The position numbers and the translations under genes are program-made. Source: Solihabitans fulvus (GTDB taxonomy: Bacteria > Actinomycetota > Actinomycetes > Mycobacteriales > Pseudonocardiaceae). Taken from it: a DNA stretch of 64,000 nucleotides. Below, in pieces: positions 25,636 to 33,781 of the stretch (within the stretch, counting starts at the first letter, position 1; each line of letters starts with the position of its first letter). The stretch spans positions 304,984 through 368,983 of the forward strand of contig NZ_VUOB01000010.1 of NCBI RefSeq assembly GCF_008386585.1, written 5' to 3'. The notes beneath the pieces are model-generated. The model saw only the letters and a list, made by a program, of their open reading frames with translations. It was not told where the DNA came from and did no database searches.

Positions 25636-27255
25636 TCAGGCCTGCACGGTGAAGGAGACCGAGTGCCAGCCGGTGGCGCCGTCGGGGACGACCGAGACTC
25701 GCTGGTCGGTCTGGGTGTACCCGGACTTGTCGGTGGCGCGGCACTCGACGTTGTGGCCGCCGCCCTTGAGATCGAACTCGGTGCGCCACATCCGCCACGC
25801 GCTGTTGCTGACGTCGGCGGCGAGCAGCGCCTGCTGCCACGGGCCGCCGTCGACGCGCACCTCGACCTTGGCGATGCCGGTCGGTTGCGCCCAGGCGACG
25901 CCGGAGATCACGACCTTGCCTGCTGGGACCCGCGCGAAGCCCTGGGGGCTGTCGATCCGGGACTGCGTCTTGATCGGGCCCTGCACGCCCCAGCCCCGGT
26001 CGATCCAGTAGCCCTGCCTGGCGGCGTAGGTGGTCAGCTCGATGTCGGTGACCCACTTGGTCGCCGAGACGTAGCCGTAGAGGCCGGGAACCACGATCCG
26101 CACGGGGAAGCCGTGCTCGACCGGGAGCGGCTCGCCGTTCATGCCGAGCGCGAGGAGCGCGCCGCGCGCGGGGTCCATGACGACGTCGACCGGGCTGCCG
26201 CAGGTCCAGCCGTCCACGCTGGTGCTGAACAGCTGCTCGGTGCCGGGTTTGACGCCGGCCTCGGCCAGCACGTCGCGCAGCGGCACGCCGACGAAGGTGG
26301 CCGTGGAGATGTAGGGGCCGCCGACCTCGTTGGAGACACAGGTCATGGTGACCGTCTGCTCGACGAGATCGCGCCCGCGCAGGTCGTTGTAGCTGAGGTT
26401 GAGCTCGCGGTCGACCATGCCGTGCACGCGCAGGCTCCAGTCCTCGGCGAGGATGCGGGGCACGGTGAGTGCCGTGTCGACGCGGTAGAAGTCCTTGCCT
26501 GGCGTGATGAAGCTGACCGTGCCGTCCTTGGTGAAGTCCGCGCCAGCGGGGATCGCGGGAGCCTTGGTCTTGGCGACCAGCGTGCCGACCGCGTTGCGGG
26601 AGGCCTCGACGTTCACGCGGTTGCCGAAGAGCTGGCCGCCAAGTCCCGCGACACCGGCGCCGACCGCGACCGCGGCGGAGGACACCAGGAACGTGCGCCG
26701 GCTGGGGGCCTGGTCACCGATCCCGGTCGCCGGCTCGGCGGACGACTGGTCGTCCAGCGCGCGCCGCATGGCGAGGCCGTGCAGGTAGCGGAACACCACG
26801 ACGCCAACGGCGAGGCTGACCACCGGGGCGAACACCCCGAGCTGCCCGGTGTCCGGCCGGTTGAACACGGCGGCGACGCCGACCAGCCCGAGCAGCACGG
26901 CCAGGATCGTGCCCGGCAGCGGGCTGCGGCGGGAGATGACGCCGGCCACGAGCGCGAGCACCGCGATGACCAGCGCCATGCCGGAGAGCAACACGAGCTT
27001 GTCGTGGGTGCCGAAGGTGCGGACCGCGAAGTCCTTGAGCGGCAACGGGGTCAGGTCGATCGCCGTGTTGCCGACGGCGAGGTACGGCGACGCGCTCAGC
27101 CCGACGAAGCCGGCGACGAGGTGCCCTGCGGCGAGCGCGGCCGCCACGGAGAGCAGCCCGACGAGCGCTCCAACGGACCTGGACAGGCGCACGGGGCCAT
27201 GAGGCGGACGATCGGCGGGCTCAGCAGCGCTCAACGGACTGGTCACACAGCTCAT
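25636..27255 (-). CDS. Membrane-anchored sulfite-oxidase-like molybdopterin enzyme
   Basis: A 539-residue protein. About four membrane helices fill the first 165 residues, then RRTFLVSSAAVAVGAGVAGLGG forms a fifth, Tat-like helix. The catalytic part has the oxidoreductase molybdopterin domain, with the Mo-ligating Cys in TMTCVSNEVGG (Cys about 306), and the C-terminal Mo-co dimerisation domain (GVAWAQPTGIAKVEVRVDGGPW). The active site would face outwards. The substrate (sulfite or another S-/N-oxide) cannot be told from sequence. ATG 27255; it probably shares regulation with the fasciclin gene downstream. Confidence 0.9.
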   Translation of the reverse strand: MSCVTSPLSAAEPADRPPHGPVRLSRSVGALVGLLSVAAALAAGHLVAGFVGLSASPYLAVGNTAIDLTPLPLKDFAVRTFGTHDKLVLLSGMALVIAVLALVAGVISRRSPLPGTILAVLLGLVGVAAVFNRPDTGQLGVFAPVVSLAVGVVVFRYLHGLAMRRALDDQSSAEPATGIGDQAPSRRTFLVSSAAVAVGAGVAGLGGQLFGNRVNVEASRNAVGTLVAKTKAPAIPAGADFTKDGTVSFITPGKDFYRVDTALTVPRILAEDWSLRVHGMVDRELNLSYNDLRGRDLVEQTVTMTCVSNEVGGPYISTATFVGVPLRDVLAEAGVKPGTEQLFSTSVDGWTCGSPVDVVMDPARGALLALGMNGEPLPVEHGFPVRIVVPGLYGYVSATKWVTDIELTTYAARQGYWIDRGWGVQGPIKTQSRIDSPQGFARVPAGKVVISGVAWAQPTGIAKVEVRVDGGPWQQALLAADVSNSAWRMWRTEFDLKGGGHNVECRATDKSGYTQTDQRVSVVPDGATGWHSVSFTVQA

Positions 27256-27361
27256 TCGACGCCGATGGACAGGCGGTTCGCCAGCCCTGCGGGGCGTTCG
27301 GGCCGATCCGTCAGCAAGCCGTAATGGGTTCTGGGCGGCCCGGGGTTCCGAAGTGGGGTTC

Positions 27362-27601
27362 TCAACCGGCCAGCGCGGCCCGGAACCGGTCCTCCTCGAC
27401 GGTCCAGTACCCGTGCTCGACGCCGTCGATGAGGATCACGGGCACCCGATCGCCGTACTCCGCGCGCAGTTCGCGATCGGCGTCGACGTCCTCGGTCGTC
27501 CATGGGACGCCCAGCTCAGCACAGATGCGCTTGATGTCGGCCTCGGCCTGCTCGCACGCGTGGCACTCGACACGGGTCAGCAACGTGACGTGGTGGGACA
27601 C
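27362..27601 (-). CDS. Glutaredoxin family protein
   Basis: A 79-residue single-domain protein with a thioredoxin-fold N terminus (VTLLTRVECHACEQAEADI) carrying a CHAC redox motif, and the cis-proline region VPVILIDGVEH. Small proteins of this DUF836-like type sit near rex/hemA and the HAD/sigma genes in many actinobacteria (Rv0508 in M. tuberculosis). The GTG at 27601 is the only reasonable start. The electron donor is unknown; mycothiol is plausible since mshA is in the window. Confidence 0.85.
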   Translation of the reverse strand: MSHHVTLLTRVECHACEQAEADIKRICAELGVPWTTEDVDADRELRAEYGDRVPVILIDGVEHGYWTVEEDRFRAALAG

Positions 27602-27675
27602 CGCCCCAGTCTTCCCGACGCCGCTGCGCGAACCGGCGGCGGATCGCGAACCGGGTCGGCGGACCCGGCCGCGGC

Positions 27676-29190
27676 TCAGCGGAGCCGGCTGCGGGCCAGC
27701 TTGCCGGTGGGCGAATGGGGCAGCTTCTCCGCGAACTCGACGACCGTGGGCACCTTGAACTTCGCCAGCCGCTCCGCGCAGTGCCCGATCACGGCCTGCT
27801 CGGCCACGTCCGCGCCCTCGCGCAGCACGAGCACGGCCTTCACCGCCTCGCCCGTCTTCTCGTCCGGCACGCCGACCACCGCCGCCTCGGCGACCTCGGG
27901 CAGCTCGTCCAGCACCTGCTCCACCTCGTGCGGGTACACGTTGAAGCCGTTCACGATGATCAGGTCGCCTGCTCGGTCCACCAGGTGCAGGTCACCGTCG
28001 GCGTCCAGGTAGCCGACGTCCCCGGTGCGGAACCAGCCGTCCGCGTCAGGGCCGTGCTCGCCGTCCGGCCAGTAGCCGCTGAACAGGTTGCTGCCCCGCA
28101 CGGCCACCAGACCCGTGCCGGCCGCCTCCTCCGCCAGGTCCTCGCCCAGCGTCAACGGCCTCCCGTCGGTGTCCACCAGGCGCACCTCGACGCCCGGCAG
28201 GGGCTGCCCGACCGACCCCGGCTTCGGCACGCCCGTCACGAGCGCCGTGGTGACGACCGGACCCGTCTCGGTCAGGCCGTAGCCCTCGTACACCGGCAGG
28301 CCAACCGCCTGCCGGACACCGGCCAGCACGGCGGGGTCCAGGGGCGCGGCTCCCGAGGTGAACAGGCGCACCGTCGCCAGCGCCTCCCGCAGCCGCTCGC
28401 CCGGCTGGGTCAGCAGCGCCTGGTACATCGGCGGCACCCCGACCATGGTGGTCACCCGGTAGTCCTCGATCGCCACCAGCGCCCGCTCGGGATCGAAGCG
28501 GTCCATCAGCACGGCCGTCGCCCCGGCCCCGGCCACCTGGAGCAGCCCCGGCCCGAGGCCGTAGACGTGGAACAGCGGCAGCGCGAGCAGCACCCGGTCG
28601 GCCGCCGTCACCGGCGCGGGCCGCAGCGCGGCGCACTGGTCGACGTTGGCCAGCAGCGCCCGGTGCGACAGCATCGCGCCGCGCGGCGTCCCCGAGGTCC
28701 CCGACGTGTAGCCGAGCACGGCGAGGTCCTCGCCGCCGCCAACCGCGGGCAGCTGCGGCTCGTCGCCCGCCTCGTCGCTGGCCAGGAGGGACGGCGGCGC
28801 CAGCACGGTCGCGTCGCCAGCCTGGTCCGGGTCCGCCGGGTCCTCGGCGATCATCAGGTCGGCGCCGCTGTCGGCCAGGATTCGCTGTAGCTCGCGCGCG
28901 GGCAGGCCGGGCCCGATGAGCACGACCACACACCCGGCCCGCAGCACCCCGAAGACCGCGACGCAGAACTCGGGGCTGTTGGGCAGCCGCACGCCGATCC
29001 GATCCCCCGGCTGCGCACCGACCTCGACCAGTCGCCGTGCCTGCTCGTCGACTGCCCTGTCGAGCTGTGCCCAGGTCAGGCCGGTGCCGGAGGCGGCGTC
29101 GAGCACCGCGATATGCGCTGGACCACGCCGTGCCGAGCGCCGAACCAGGTCGGCTACGTTGTGCGCGGGTGCATGCGTCGCACCGGTCAT
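27676..29190 (-). CDS. AMP-dependent acyl-CoA synthetase/ligase
   Basis: A 504-residue adenylate-forming enzyme. The P-loop reads YTSGTSGTPRGAMLSH, with Arg where most members have Lys; further signatures are YGLTETG, GWFRTGDVGYLD and the catalytic lysine segment HSPTGKLARSRLR near the C terminus. It would activate a carboxylic acid, probably a fatty or aromatic acid, to its CoA thioester; the substrate is not predictable. ATG 29190 has a strong site (GAGGAGGT) 5 nt upstream; a longer start at 29235 has none. It is divergent from the sigma factor gene. Confidence 0.9.
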   Translation of the reverse strand: MTGATHAPAHNVADLVRRSARRGPAHIAVLDAASGTGLTWAQLDRAVDEQARRLVEVGAQPGDRIGVRLPNSPEFCVAVFGVLRAGCVVVLIGPGLPARELQRILADSGADLMIAEDPADPDQAGDATVLAPPSLLASDEAGDEPQLPAVGGGEDLAVLGYTSGTSGTPRGAMLSHRALLANVDQCAALRPAPVTAADRVLLALPLFHVYGLGPGLLQVAGAGATAVLMDRFDPERALVAIEDYRVTTMVGVPPMYQALLTQPGERLREALATVRLFTSGAAPLDPAVLAGVRQAVGLPVYEGYGLTETGPVVTTALVTGVPKPGSVGQPLPGVEVRLVDTDGRPLTLGEDLAEEAAGTGLVAVRGSNLFSGYWPDGEHGPDADGWFRTGDVGYLDADGDLHLVDRAGDLIIVNGFNVYPHEVEQVLDELPEVAEAAVVGVPDEKTGEAVKAVLVLREGADVAEQAVIGHCAERLAKFKVPTVVEFAEKLPHSPTGKLARSRLR

Positions 29191-29362
29191 CGCGGACCTC
29201 CTCGCGGACAGGGAACCCGTTGCGCAGTCTGTCACGAGTGGTCCACGTCACGCGTTGCCCCGCCTGGCGTCTCACATTCGCAACCCGATGCCGCTACCTA
29301 CTAAGCAGTAACAACACGTATGCTGCGGCCACGGTGTCGATGGGTGGAGGTGCCGCCAGCCG

Positions 29363-30037
29363 ATGACGACCCCGGCGCGCCCGAATATCGTGCGAGCCGC
29401 CCGAGGATTCCGCCCGACGCGGAACGCGGGCGGGCGTTCCGTCGCGGACGGGGCCAGCACGGACGCTGACGACGCGTCCGTCGACGAGGTCACCGCCGAG
29501 CGCTGGCGGCTGGTCGAAGCAGCCCAGCAGGGTGACACCGATGCCTTCGGCGTCCTCTACGACCAGTACGTCGACGTCGTCTTCCGCTACGTCCTGTTCC
29601 GGGTCGGCGACCGCAACCTCGCCGAGGATGTCACGAGCGAGACGTTCCTGCGCGCGCTGCGCCGCATCAACTCCGTCTCCTACCAGGGCCGCGACGTCGG
29701 CGCGTGGTTCGTGACGATCGCCCGCAACATCGTGCTCGACCACGTGAAGTCCAGCCGCTACCGGCTGGAGATCACCACCCCGGAGCTCGACGACAACCGC
29801 GAGGTCGCCGCGGGCCCCGAGCAGGAGGTCATGGCGGAGGCCACCAACGCGGAACTGCTGCGCTGCGTTCGCCAGCTCGGCGACGACCAGCGCGAATGCA
29901 TCGTGCTGCGGTTCCTCCAGGGGCTCTCGGTCGCCGAGACGGCCCTGCTGATGGGCCGCAACGAGGGCGCGATCAAGGCCCTGCAACACCGCGCGGTGCG
30001 CCGGCTGGCGCAGCTGCTGCCCAGCTGGCTCCGCTGA
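29363..30037 (+). CDS. BldN-like ECF RNA polymerase sigma factor
   Basis: A 224-residue sigma-70 family protein. Region 2 contains AFGVLYDQYVDVVFRYV and the core-binding/-10 part AEDVTSETFLRALRRI; region 4 contains QRECIVLRFLQGLSVAETALLMGRNEGAIKALQHRAVRRL. The QGLSVAET..NEGAIK segments and the 45-residue N-terminal extension closely resemble Streptomyces BldN, which is required for aerial hyphae. A DUF5667 membrane protein follows, as RsbN follows BldN. RBS GGTGGAGG lies upstream of ATG 29363. Orthology is likely; the regulon here is unknown. Confidence 0.87.
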   Translation: MTTPARPNIVRAARGFRPTRNAGGRSVADGASTDADDASVDEVTAERWRLVEAAQQGDTDAFGVLYDQYVDVVFRYVLFRVGDRNLAEDVTSETFLRALRRINSVSYQGRDVGAWFVTIARNIVLDHVKSSRYRLEITTPELDDNREVAAGPEQEVMAEATNAELLRCVRQLGDDQRECIVLRFLQGLSVAETALLMGRNEGAIKALQHRAVRRLAQLLPSWLR

Positions 30038-30140
30038 CCCCGATGTTGATCGCGGTCACACCATCCACCGAGCCGTAACTGAAGTGCCCGCGCGCTCGTT
30101 GCTCGGGGCAGGATCGTTCTAGCCAAACCACGTCGAGACG

Positions 30141-31373
30141 GTGCGGACGGTGGACAGAGCACGCACGCCCTTCGGGCGACGCCGGCAACGCGAGGGGTTC
30201 GCCCGCGCGGTCGGGCCGACGCCTGCGCCCGGCCGCACCTCGACCGGCTCGGTCTCCGAGGAGCTGGCCGTCGTCGCGCTGCTGCGCCGCACCTCCGACG
30301 GGTTCGGGCCGGACGCGCAGGCCAGGGACCGCATCCGCGAACGGGTGGTGGCCGGGTTGGCCGAACCCGAGGAACCGCTTCTCGCGCTCGACGAGCAGGC
30401 TGCGCGGCCAGAGGTGCCCGCGAGCCGGCGACCGACCGAGATCGGGAGCGGCGGCACGGTCCGGGGCGGGTCCGGTGGCCTGCGGGGGCGGTTCGCGGTG
30501 GCGATGGTCGCAGCGTTCTGCCTGGTGTTGTCGCTGGCCGGGATGAGCCTGCTGCTCAGCCGCGACGCGTTGCCAGGCGACACCCTGTACGGCATCAAGC
30601 GCAGCGCCGAGTCCGCTTCGCTTGGGCTCACCTTCGGCGACGGGTCCAAGGCGCTCAAGCACCTCGAGTTCGCCGCCGCTCGGCTGAGCGAGGTCGAGAC
30701 GCTGGTCGACCGGTATCGGGACTCCTCTGGCGGCCCGGTCGGCAGCTACCTGTCGGCGTTCGCCGACTTCGACTCGGACGCGGCGGCCGGGGCGCGCCAG
30801 CTCACCGCGCTCGGCGTCAACCAGGACCCACCACGGCTCGACTCGCTGCGCGGCTGGGTGACCGACCAGGCCGCCAGGCTCGCCGTGCTGCAACCGCAGC
30901 TGCCGAGCGCGGCGCAGGACCGCGCGGCTGGCTCGGTCGGGCTGCTCGGCAAGATCACCCAGCGGGCGGCCGCGCTGCACGACCGGCTGCGCTGCTACAC
31001 GGTCACCTCGGGCGCCACCGACGATGTCGGCCCGCTGCCGGCCACGGACGACTGCTCGACGCCGAGGCCCGACGCCGCCACCGTGGCCCAGCAGCCGCAG
31101 GCCGCCGAGCCGACCGGACAGGCCAGCCAGCCGAGGCCGAGCACGGCGTCGGCCCAGCGGGGCCAGCCGAGCCAACAGCCCGCGCAGAGCCCGACGCAGC
31201 AGCCCGCCGCGCCCGCCCAGACCACCGGGACGACGCCGGGCCGGCAGCAGCCGAGCCAGCCGACCGCCCCGCCGGTCACCGGTTCGGCCGGGGTGACGAT
31301 CCCGCTGCCGCTCCCGCTCGGCAGCCTGCCGCCGCTGCTGCCCGGTTTGCCTGGCCTCCAGCTCGGCGGCTGA
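30141..31373 (+). CDS. DUF5667 membrane protein, RsbN-like putative anti-sigma factor
   Basis: A 410-residue protein: a cytoplasmic N terminus of about 115 residues, one membrane helix (FAVAMVAAFCLVLSLAGMSLLL), then the DUF5667 domain beginning RDALPGDTLYGIKRSAESASLGL and continuing as a helical region. The last 100 residues are Pro/Gln/Thr-rich and end in a Leu/Pro run. In Streptomyces, RsbN encoded next to bldN holds the sigma factor through its N-terminal segment; the same layout suggests that role here (inference). GTG 30141 is used; GTG 30150 is possible. Confidence 0.78.
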   Translation: MRTVDRARTPFGRRRQREGFARAVGPTPAPGRTSTGSVSEELAVVALLRRTSDGFGPDAQARDRIRERVVAGLAEPEEPLLALDEQAARPEVPASRRPTEIGSGGTVRGGSGGLRGRFAVAMVAAFCLVLSLAGMSLLLSRDALPGDTLYGIKRSAESASLGLTFGDGSKALKHLEFAAARLSEVETLVDRYRDSSGGPVGSYLSAFADFDSDAAAGARQLTALGVNQDPPRLDSLRGWVTDQAARLAVLQPQLPSAAQDRAAGSVGLLGKITQRAAALHDRLRCYTVTSGATDDVGPLPATDDCSTPRPDAATVAQQPQAAEPTGQASQPRPSTASAQRGQPSQQPAQSPTQQPAAPAQTTGTTPGRQQPSQPTAPPVTGSAGVTIPLPLPLGSLPPLLPGLPGLQLGG

Positions 31374-31484
31374 CAACCCGGGGGCCAACAGCCGGGGAAC
31401 GGCGCAATACCGGAGGGTCCGCCGCTGAGCCGATCGCTACTCTTGGCTGGTGGGAGATGCCAAGGCGGAGCGGGAGGCGCTGGC

Positions 31485-32396
31485 GTGTCGCGTAGGCGCG
31501 AAGTAGACAACATCGCGGAGCGGGAGCGGCTGGCCGCGCTCGCCGGCGAGGCGTCGGCGCAGGCCGCGGTGGCGTCCGCGTCGGCGACGCCCGAGGCGGA
31601 CGGCTCGCTCGCGGCGCCGACCGACCTGACCGCCGCCGCGTTCTTCGACGTCGACAACACGATGATGATGGGCGCGTCGATCTTCCACTTCGCCAGGGGA
31701 CTCGCCGCCCGCAAGTACTTCAGCACCTCCGACCTGGCGGGTTTCGCCTGGCAGCAGGTCAAGTTCCGGATCGGCGGCCGGGAGGACCCGGCGAGCGTGC
31801 GCGCCAGCAGGGAGCAGGCGCTGTCGTTCGTGGCCGGGCGCAGCGTGCCGGAGATCGTCAGCCTCGGCGAGGAGATCTACGACGAACTGATGGCCGACCG
31901 GATCTGGTCAGGCACCCGCTCGCTCGCCCAGATGCACCTGGACGCCGGTCAGCGCGTGTGGTTGGTCACGGCGACCCCGGTCGAGCTGGCGCAGATCATC
32001 GCGCGGCGGCTCGGCCTGACCGGCGCGCTCGGCACGGTCGCGGAGAGCGTGGACGGCATCTACACCGGCAAGCTGGTCGGCGACCTGCTGCACGGCAGGG
32101 CGAAGGCGCATGCGGTGCGGGCGCTGGCCGCCGAGGAGGGCCTCGACCTGCGGCGCTGCACGGCGTACTCGGACTCGGCCAACGACGTGCCGATGCTGTC
32201 CGTGGTCGGCACGGCGGTGGCCGTGAACCCGGACTCGGGGCTGCGCGAGACGGCCCGCAAGCGTGGCTGGGAGATCCGCGACTTCCGCACCGGCCGCAAG
32301 GCGGCCAGGATCGGCGTGCCCTCGGTGCTCGGCGCCGGCGCGCTGGCCGGGGCGGTCGCCGCCGGGCTCGCCTATCGCCGCCGCGAACGGATCTAG
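31485..32396 (+). CDS. HAD-IB family phosphatase (SerB-like)
   Basis: A 303-residue protein. HAD motif I is FFDVDNTMM, motif III includes the lysine in [11 protein letters not shown], and motif IV is [11 protein letters not shown]. The C terminus has a hydrophobic helix ([17 protein letters not shown]) followed by RRRERI, so it may be membrane-attached. M. tuberculosis SerB1 (Rv0505c) is a close counterpart by layout; phosphoserine is a possible substrate but not certain. GTG 31485 has GGGAGG 7 nt upstream. It follows the DUF5667 gene by 111 bp. Confidence 0.88.
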   Translation: MSRRREVDNIAERERLAALAGEASAQAAVASASATPEADGSLAAPTDLTAAAFFDVDNTMMMGASIFHFARGLAARKYFSTSDLAGFAWQQVKFRIGGREDPASVRASREQALSFVAGRSVPEIVSLGEEIYDELMADRIWSGTRSLAQMHLDAGQRVWLVTATPVELAQIIARRLGLTGALGTVAESVDGIYTGKLVGDLLHGRAKAHAVRALAAEEGLDLRRCTAYSDSANDVPMLSVVGTAVAVNPDSGLRETARKRGWEIRDFRTGRKAARIGVPSVLGAGALAGAVAAGLAYRRRERI

Positions 32397-32417
32397 GACC
32401 CGTGCGGGTCTAGGACC

Positions 32418-32463
32418 CCCGTGAGTGGAAAGTGGCCGTGCGGCAACACTTTCCACTCACGGG
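32418..32463. terminator. Long perfect hairpin between convergent genes
   Basis: Seventeen-bp perfect arms (CCCGTGAGTGGAAAGTG and its complement) with a 12-nt loop, between the HAD gene (ends 32396) and the UPF0145 gene (ends 32468). It is a likely bidirectional terminator without a T tract. Confidence 0.65.
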
Positions 32464-32467
32464 AGGG

Positions 32468-32929
32468 TCAGGCCTGGGGGAACTGCGGGGCTGCCTGCTG
32501 CGGTGCCGCCTGCTGGGCGGGCGGCGGCTGCGGCGGGCGCTGCTGCTGCGCCTGCTGGGGCTGCCCCTGCGGCTGGTCGGCGGGCACCAGGAAGACGGCG
32601 GTGCCGTACGCGGCGACCTCGCTCATCGTGCCCGCGATCTCGTTGCAGTCGAAGCGCATCGCCAGCACAGCGTTCGCGCCGTAGGCGATCGCCTGCTGGC
32701 AGAGCCTGCCGACGGCTTCCTGGCGGGACTCGGACAGCATCTTGGTGTACTGGGTGATCTCACCGCCGCCGAGCGCCTTGAAGGCGGCGCCGAAGTTCGA
32801 GCCGATGTTCCGGCTCCGGACGGTGAGGCCGAATACCTCGCCGAAGACGTGCGCCACCCGGAAACCGGGCACGTCGTTCATCGTCGACACGAGGATCGGA
32901 GGCTGCTGTGGAGGCACGGGCTGACCCAT
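32468..32929 (-). CDS. UPF0145 (YbjQ-like) protein with Pro/Gln-rich tail
   Basis: A 153-residue protein. Residues 12-115 match the YbjQ/UPF0145 fold (ILVSTMNDVPGFRVAHVFGEVFGLTVRSRNI; EAVGRLCQQAIAYGANAVLAMRFDC; YGTAVFLVP). The last 35 residues are a low-complexity Pro/Gln/Ala tail. Members are sometimes described as heavy-metal-binding, with little proof. The ATG at 32929 gives MGQPVPPQQPPILVSTM. Stand-alone gene on the minus strand. Confidence 0.85.
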   Translation of the reverse strand: MGQPVPPQQPPILVSTMNDVPGFRVAHVFGEVFGLTVRSRNIGSNFGAAFKALGGGEITQYTKMLSESRQEAVGRLCQQAIAYGANAVLAMRFDCNEIAGTMSEVAAYGTAVFLVPADQPQGQPQQAQQQRPPQPPPAQQAAPQQAAPQFPQA

Positions 32930-33020
32930 GTGGCGGATAGTAGCCGCAGCGCGGTGGGGACCGGGTGAGGACGAGCGGTTCGGCTTCCGACGGGTGTTCG
33001 GGGTCAGGCGAGGTTGAGCA

Positions 33021-33530
33021 CTACGCCAGGTTGAGTACTACGGAAGTGTCGGTCGCGGTCACGTACTCCATCTGACCGTCGCCCTGGGCCGTCGAGTACG
33101 CCCCGGTGCCGCCGACGATGGCGAGCACGTGCTTGACCCCGGGCTCTGGCACGACCCTGATGTGCATGTTGCTGACGTGGATCTCGCCGACGCCGAACCC
33201 GCCGCCGGTGATCCGGAAGACCACCTTGCTGTGCACCACGATCTTCAGCGGCAGCCCGACGATCACGTCGACGATCATGCTGGACAGCGAACCGTCGCCG
33301 ATCTTGGTGTCGGTCTTGTCGTAGAGGTCCAGCCACGCGCTGAAGGCCAACCCGAGCGGGGTGGCCGGCAACGGGTCGGGCAGCGTGAGCTTCGACCGCC
33401 GCGAGGTGAACGCGACCTGCGTCGCGGCCCTGGCGACCCCGGCCCCCGCGATTCCCGACCCGGCCGCCACCAGTCCGCCTGCCACGGCCGGCACCGCGAG
33501 CATCGCTGATCTCCTCGACATCCGTCCCAT
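33021..33530 (-). CDS. Exported allene oxide cyclase barrel-like protein
   Basis: A 169-residue protein with a twin-Arg-containing signal sequence (MSRRSAMLAVPAVAGG, then ALA-rich to ARAA) and a C-terminal small beta-barrel of the allene oxide cyclase/dirigent superfamily (VFRITGGGFGVGEIHVSN; VLAIVGGTGAYSTAQGDGQMEYV). Bacterial members are secreted and mostly uncharacterised. ATG 33530 has AAGGAG 9 nt upstream; ATG 33521 is an alternative. The stop codon lies inside a short imperfect tandem duplication of the codons for VVLNLA (33003-33038). Confidence 0.78.
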   Translation of the reverse strand: MGRMSRRSAMLAVPAVAGGLVAAGSGIAGAGVARAATQVAFTSRRSKLTLPDPLPATPLGLAFSAWLDLYDKTDTKIGDGSLSSMIVDVIVGLPLKIVVHSKVVFRITGGGFGVGEIHVSNMHIRVVPEPGVKHVLAIVGGTGAYSTAQGDGQMEYVTATDTSVVLNLA

Positions 33531-33587
33531 GTCGATCAACTCCTTCGCTGGTTCGCGCTTTCGGTTGGCGCGCAAGCAGGTTAGGAG

Positions 33588-33607
33588 TCGGCACCGACCG
33601 GTGCCGA
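33588..33607. promoter_or_regulatory. Twenty-bp palindrome upstream of the AOC-like gene
   Basis: TCGGCACCG and CGGTGCCGA arms separated by 2 bp, 58-77 bp upstream of the start at 33530, in the middle of a 251-bp gap. The position suits an operator for an unknown regulator; nothing else is recognisable in the gap apart from the weak hairpin at 33757-33778. Confidence 0.4.
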
Positions 33608-33756
33608 TGACCGAATTGACCGTCATCGCCGCGCGTCGCCGATCCGAGGGCGTAGACAAGGCCGGTGGCCCAACGCGATCACTCCGACGAGTGTTCCTCG
33701 CCCGGCGTCGACCGGGTTCGTGGCCGGCACACTGGGCCGAACGGACCAAGGAAGGT

Positions 33757-33778
33757 TCACCCTCGCTCGTTGGGGTGA
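33757..33778 (-). terminator. Weak hairpin after the acyltransferase gene
   Basis: TCACCC/GGGTGA stem with a 10-nt loop, starting 3 bp past the stop of the minus-strand acyltransferase gene. The stem is short. Confidence 0.35.
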
Positions 33779-33781
33779 CGG

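Noticed and set aside
29295..29324. Promoter for the BldN-like gene with TATGCT at 29319-29324
   Set aside because: The -10 hexamer is acceptable but no -35 element of any known class is at the right distance, and no BldD-type site was recognised.
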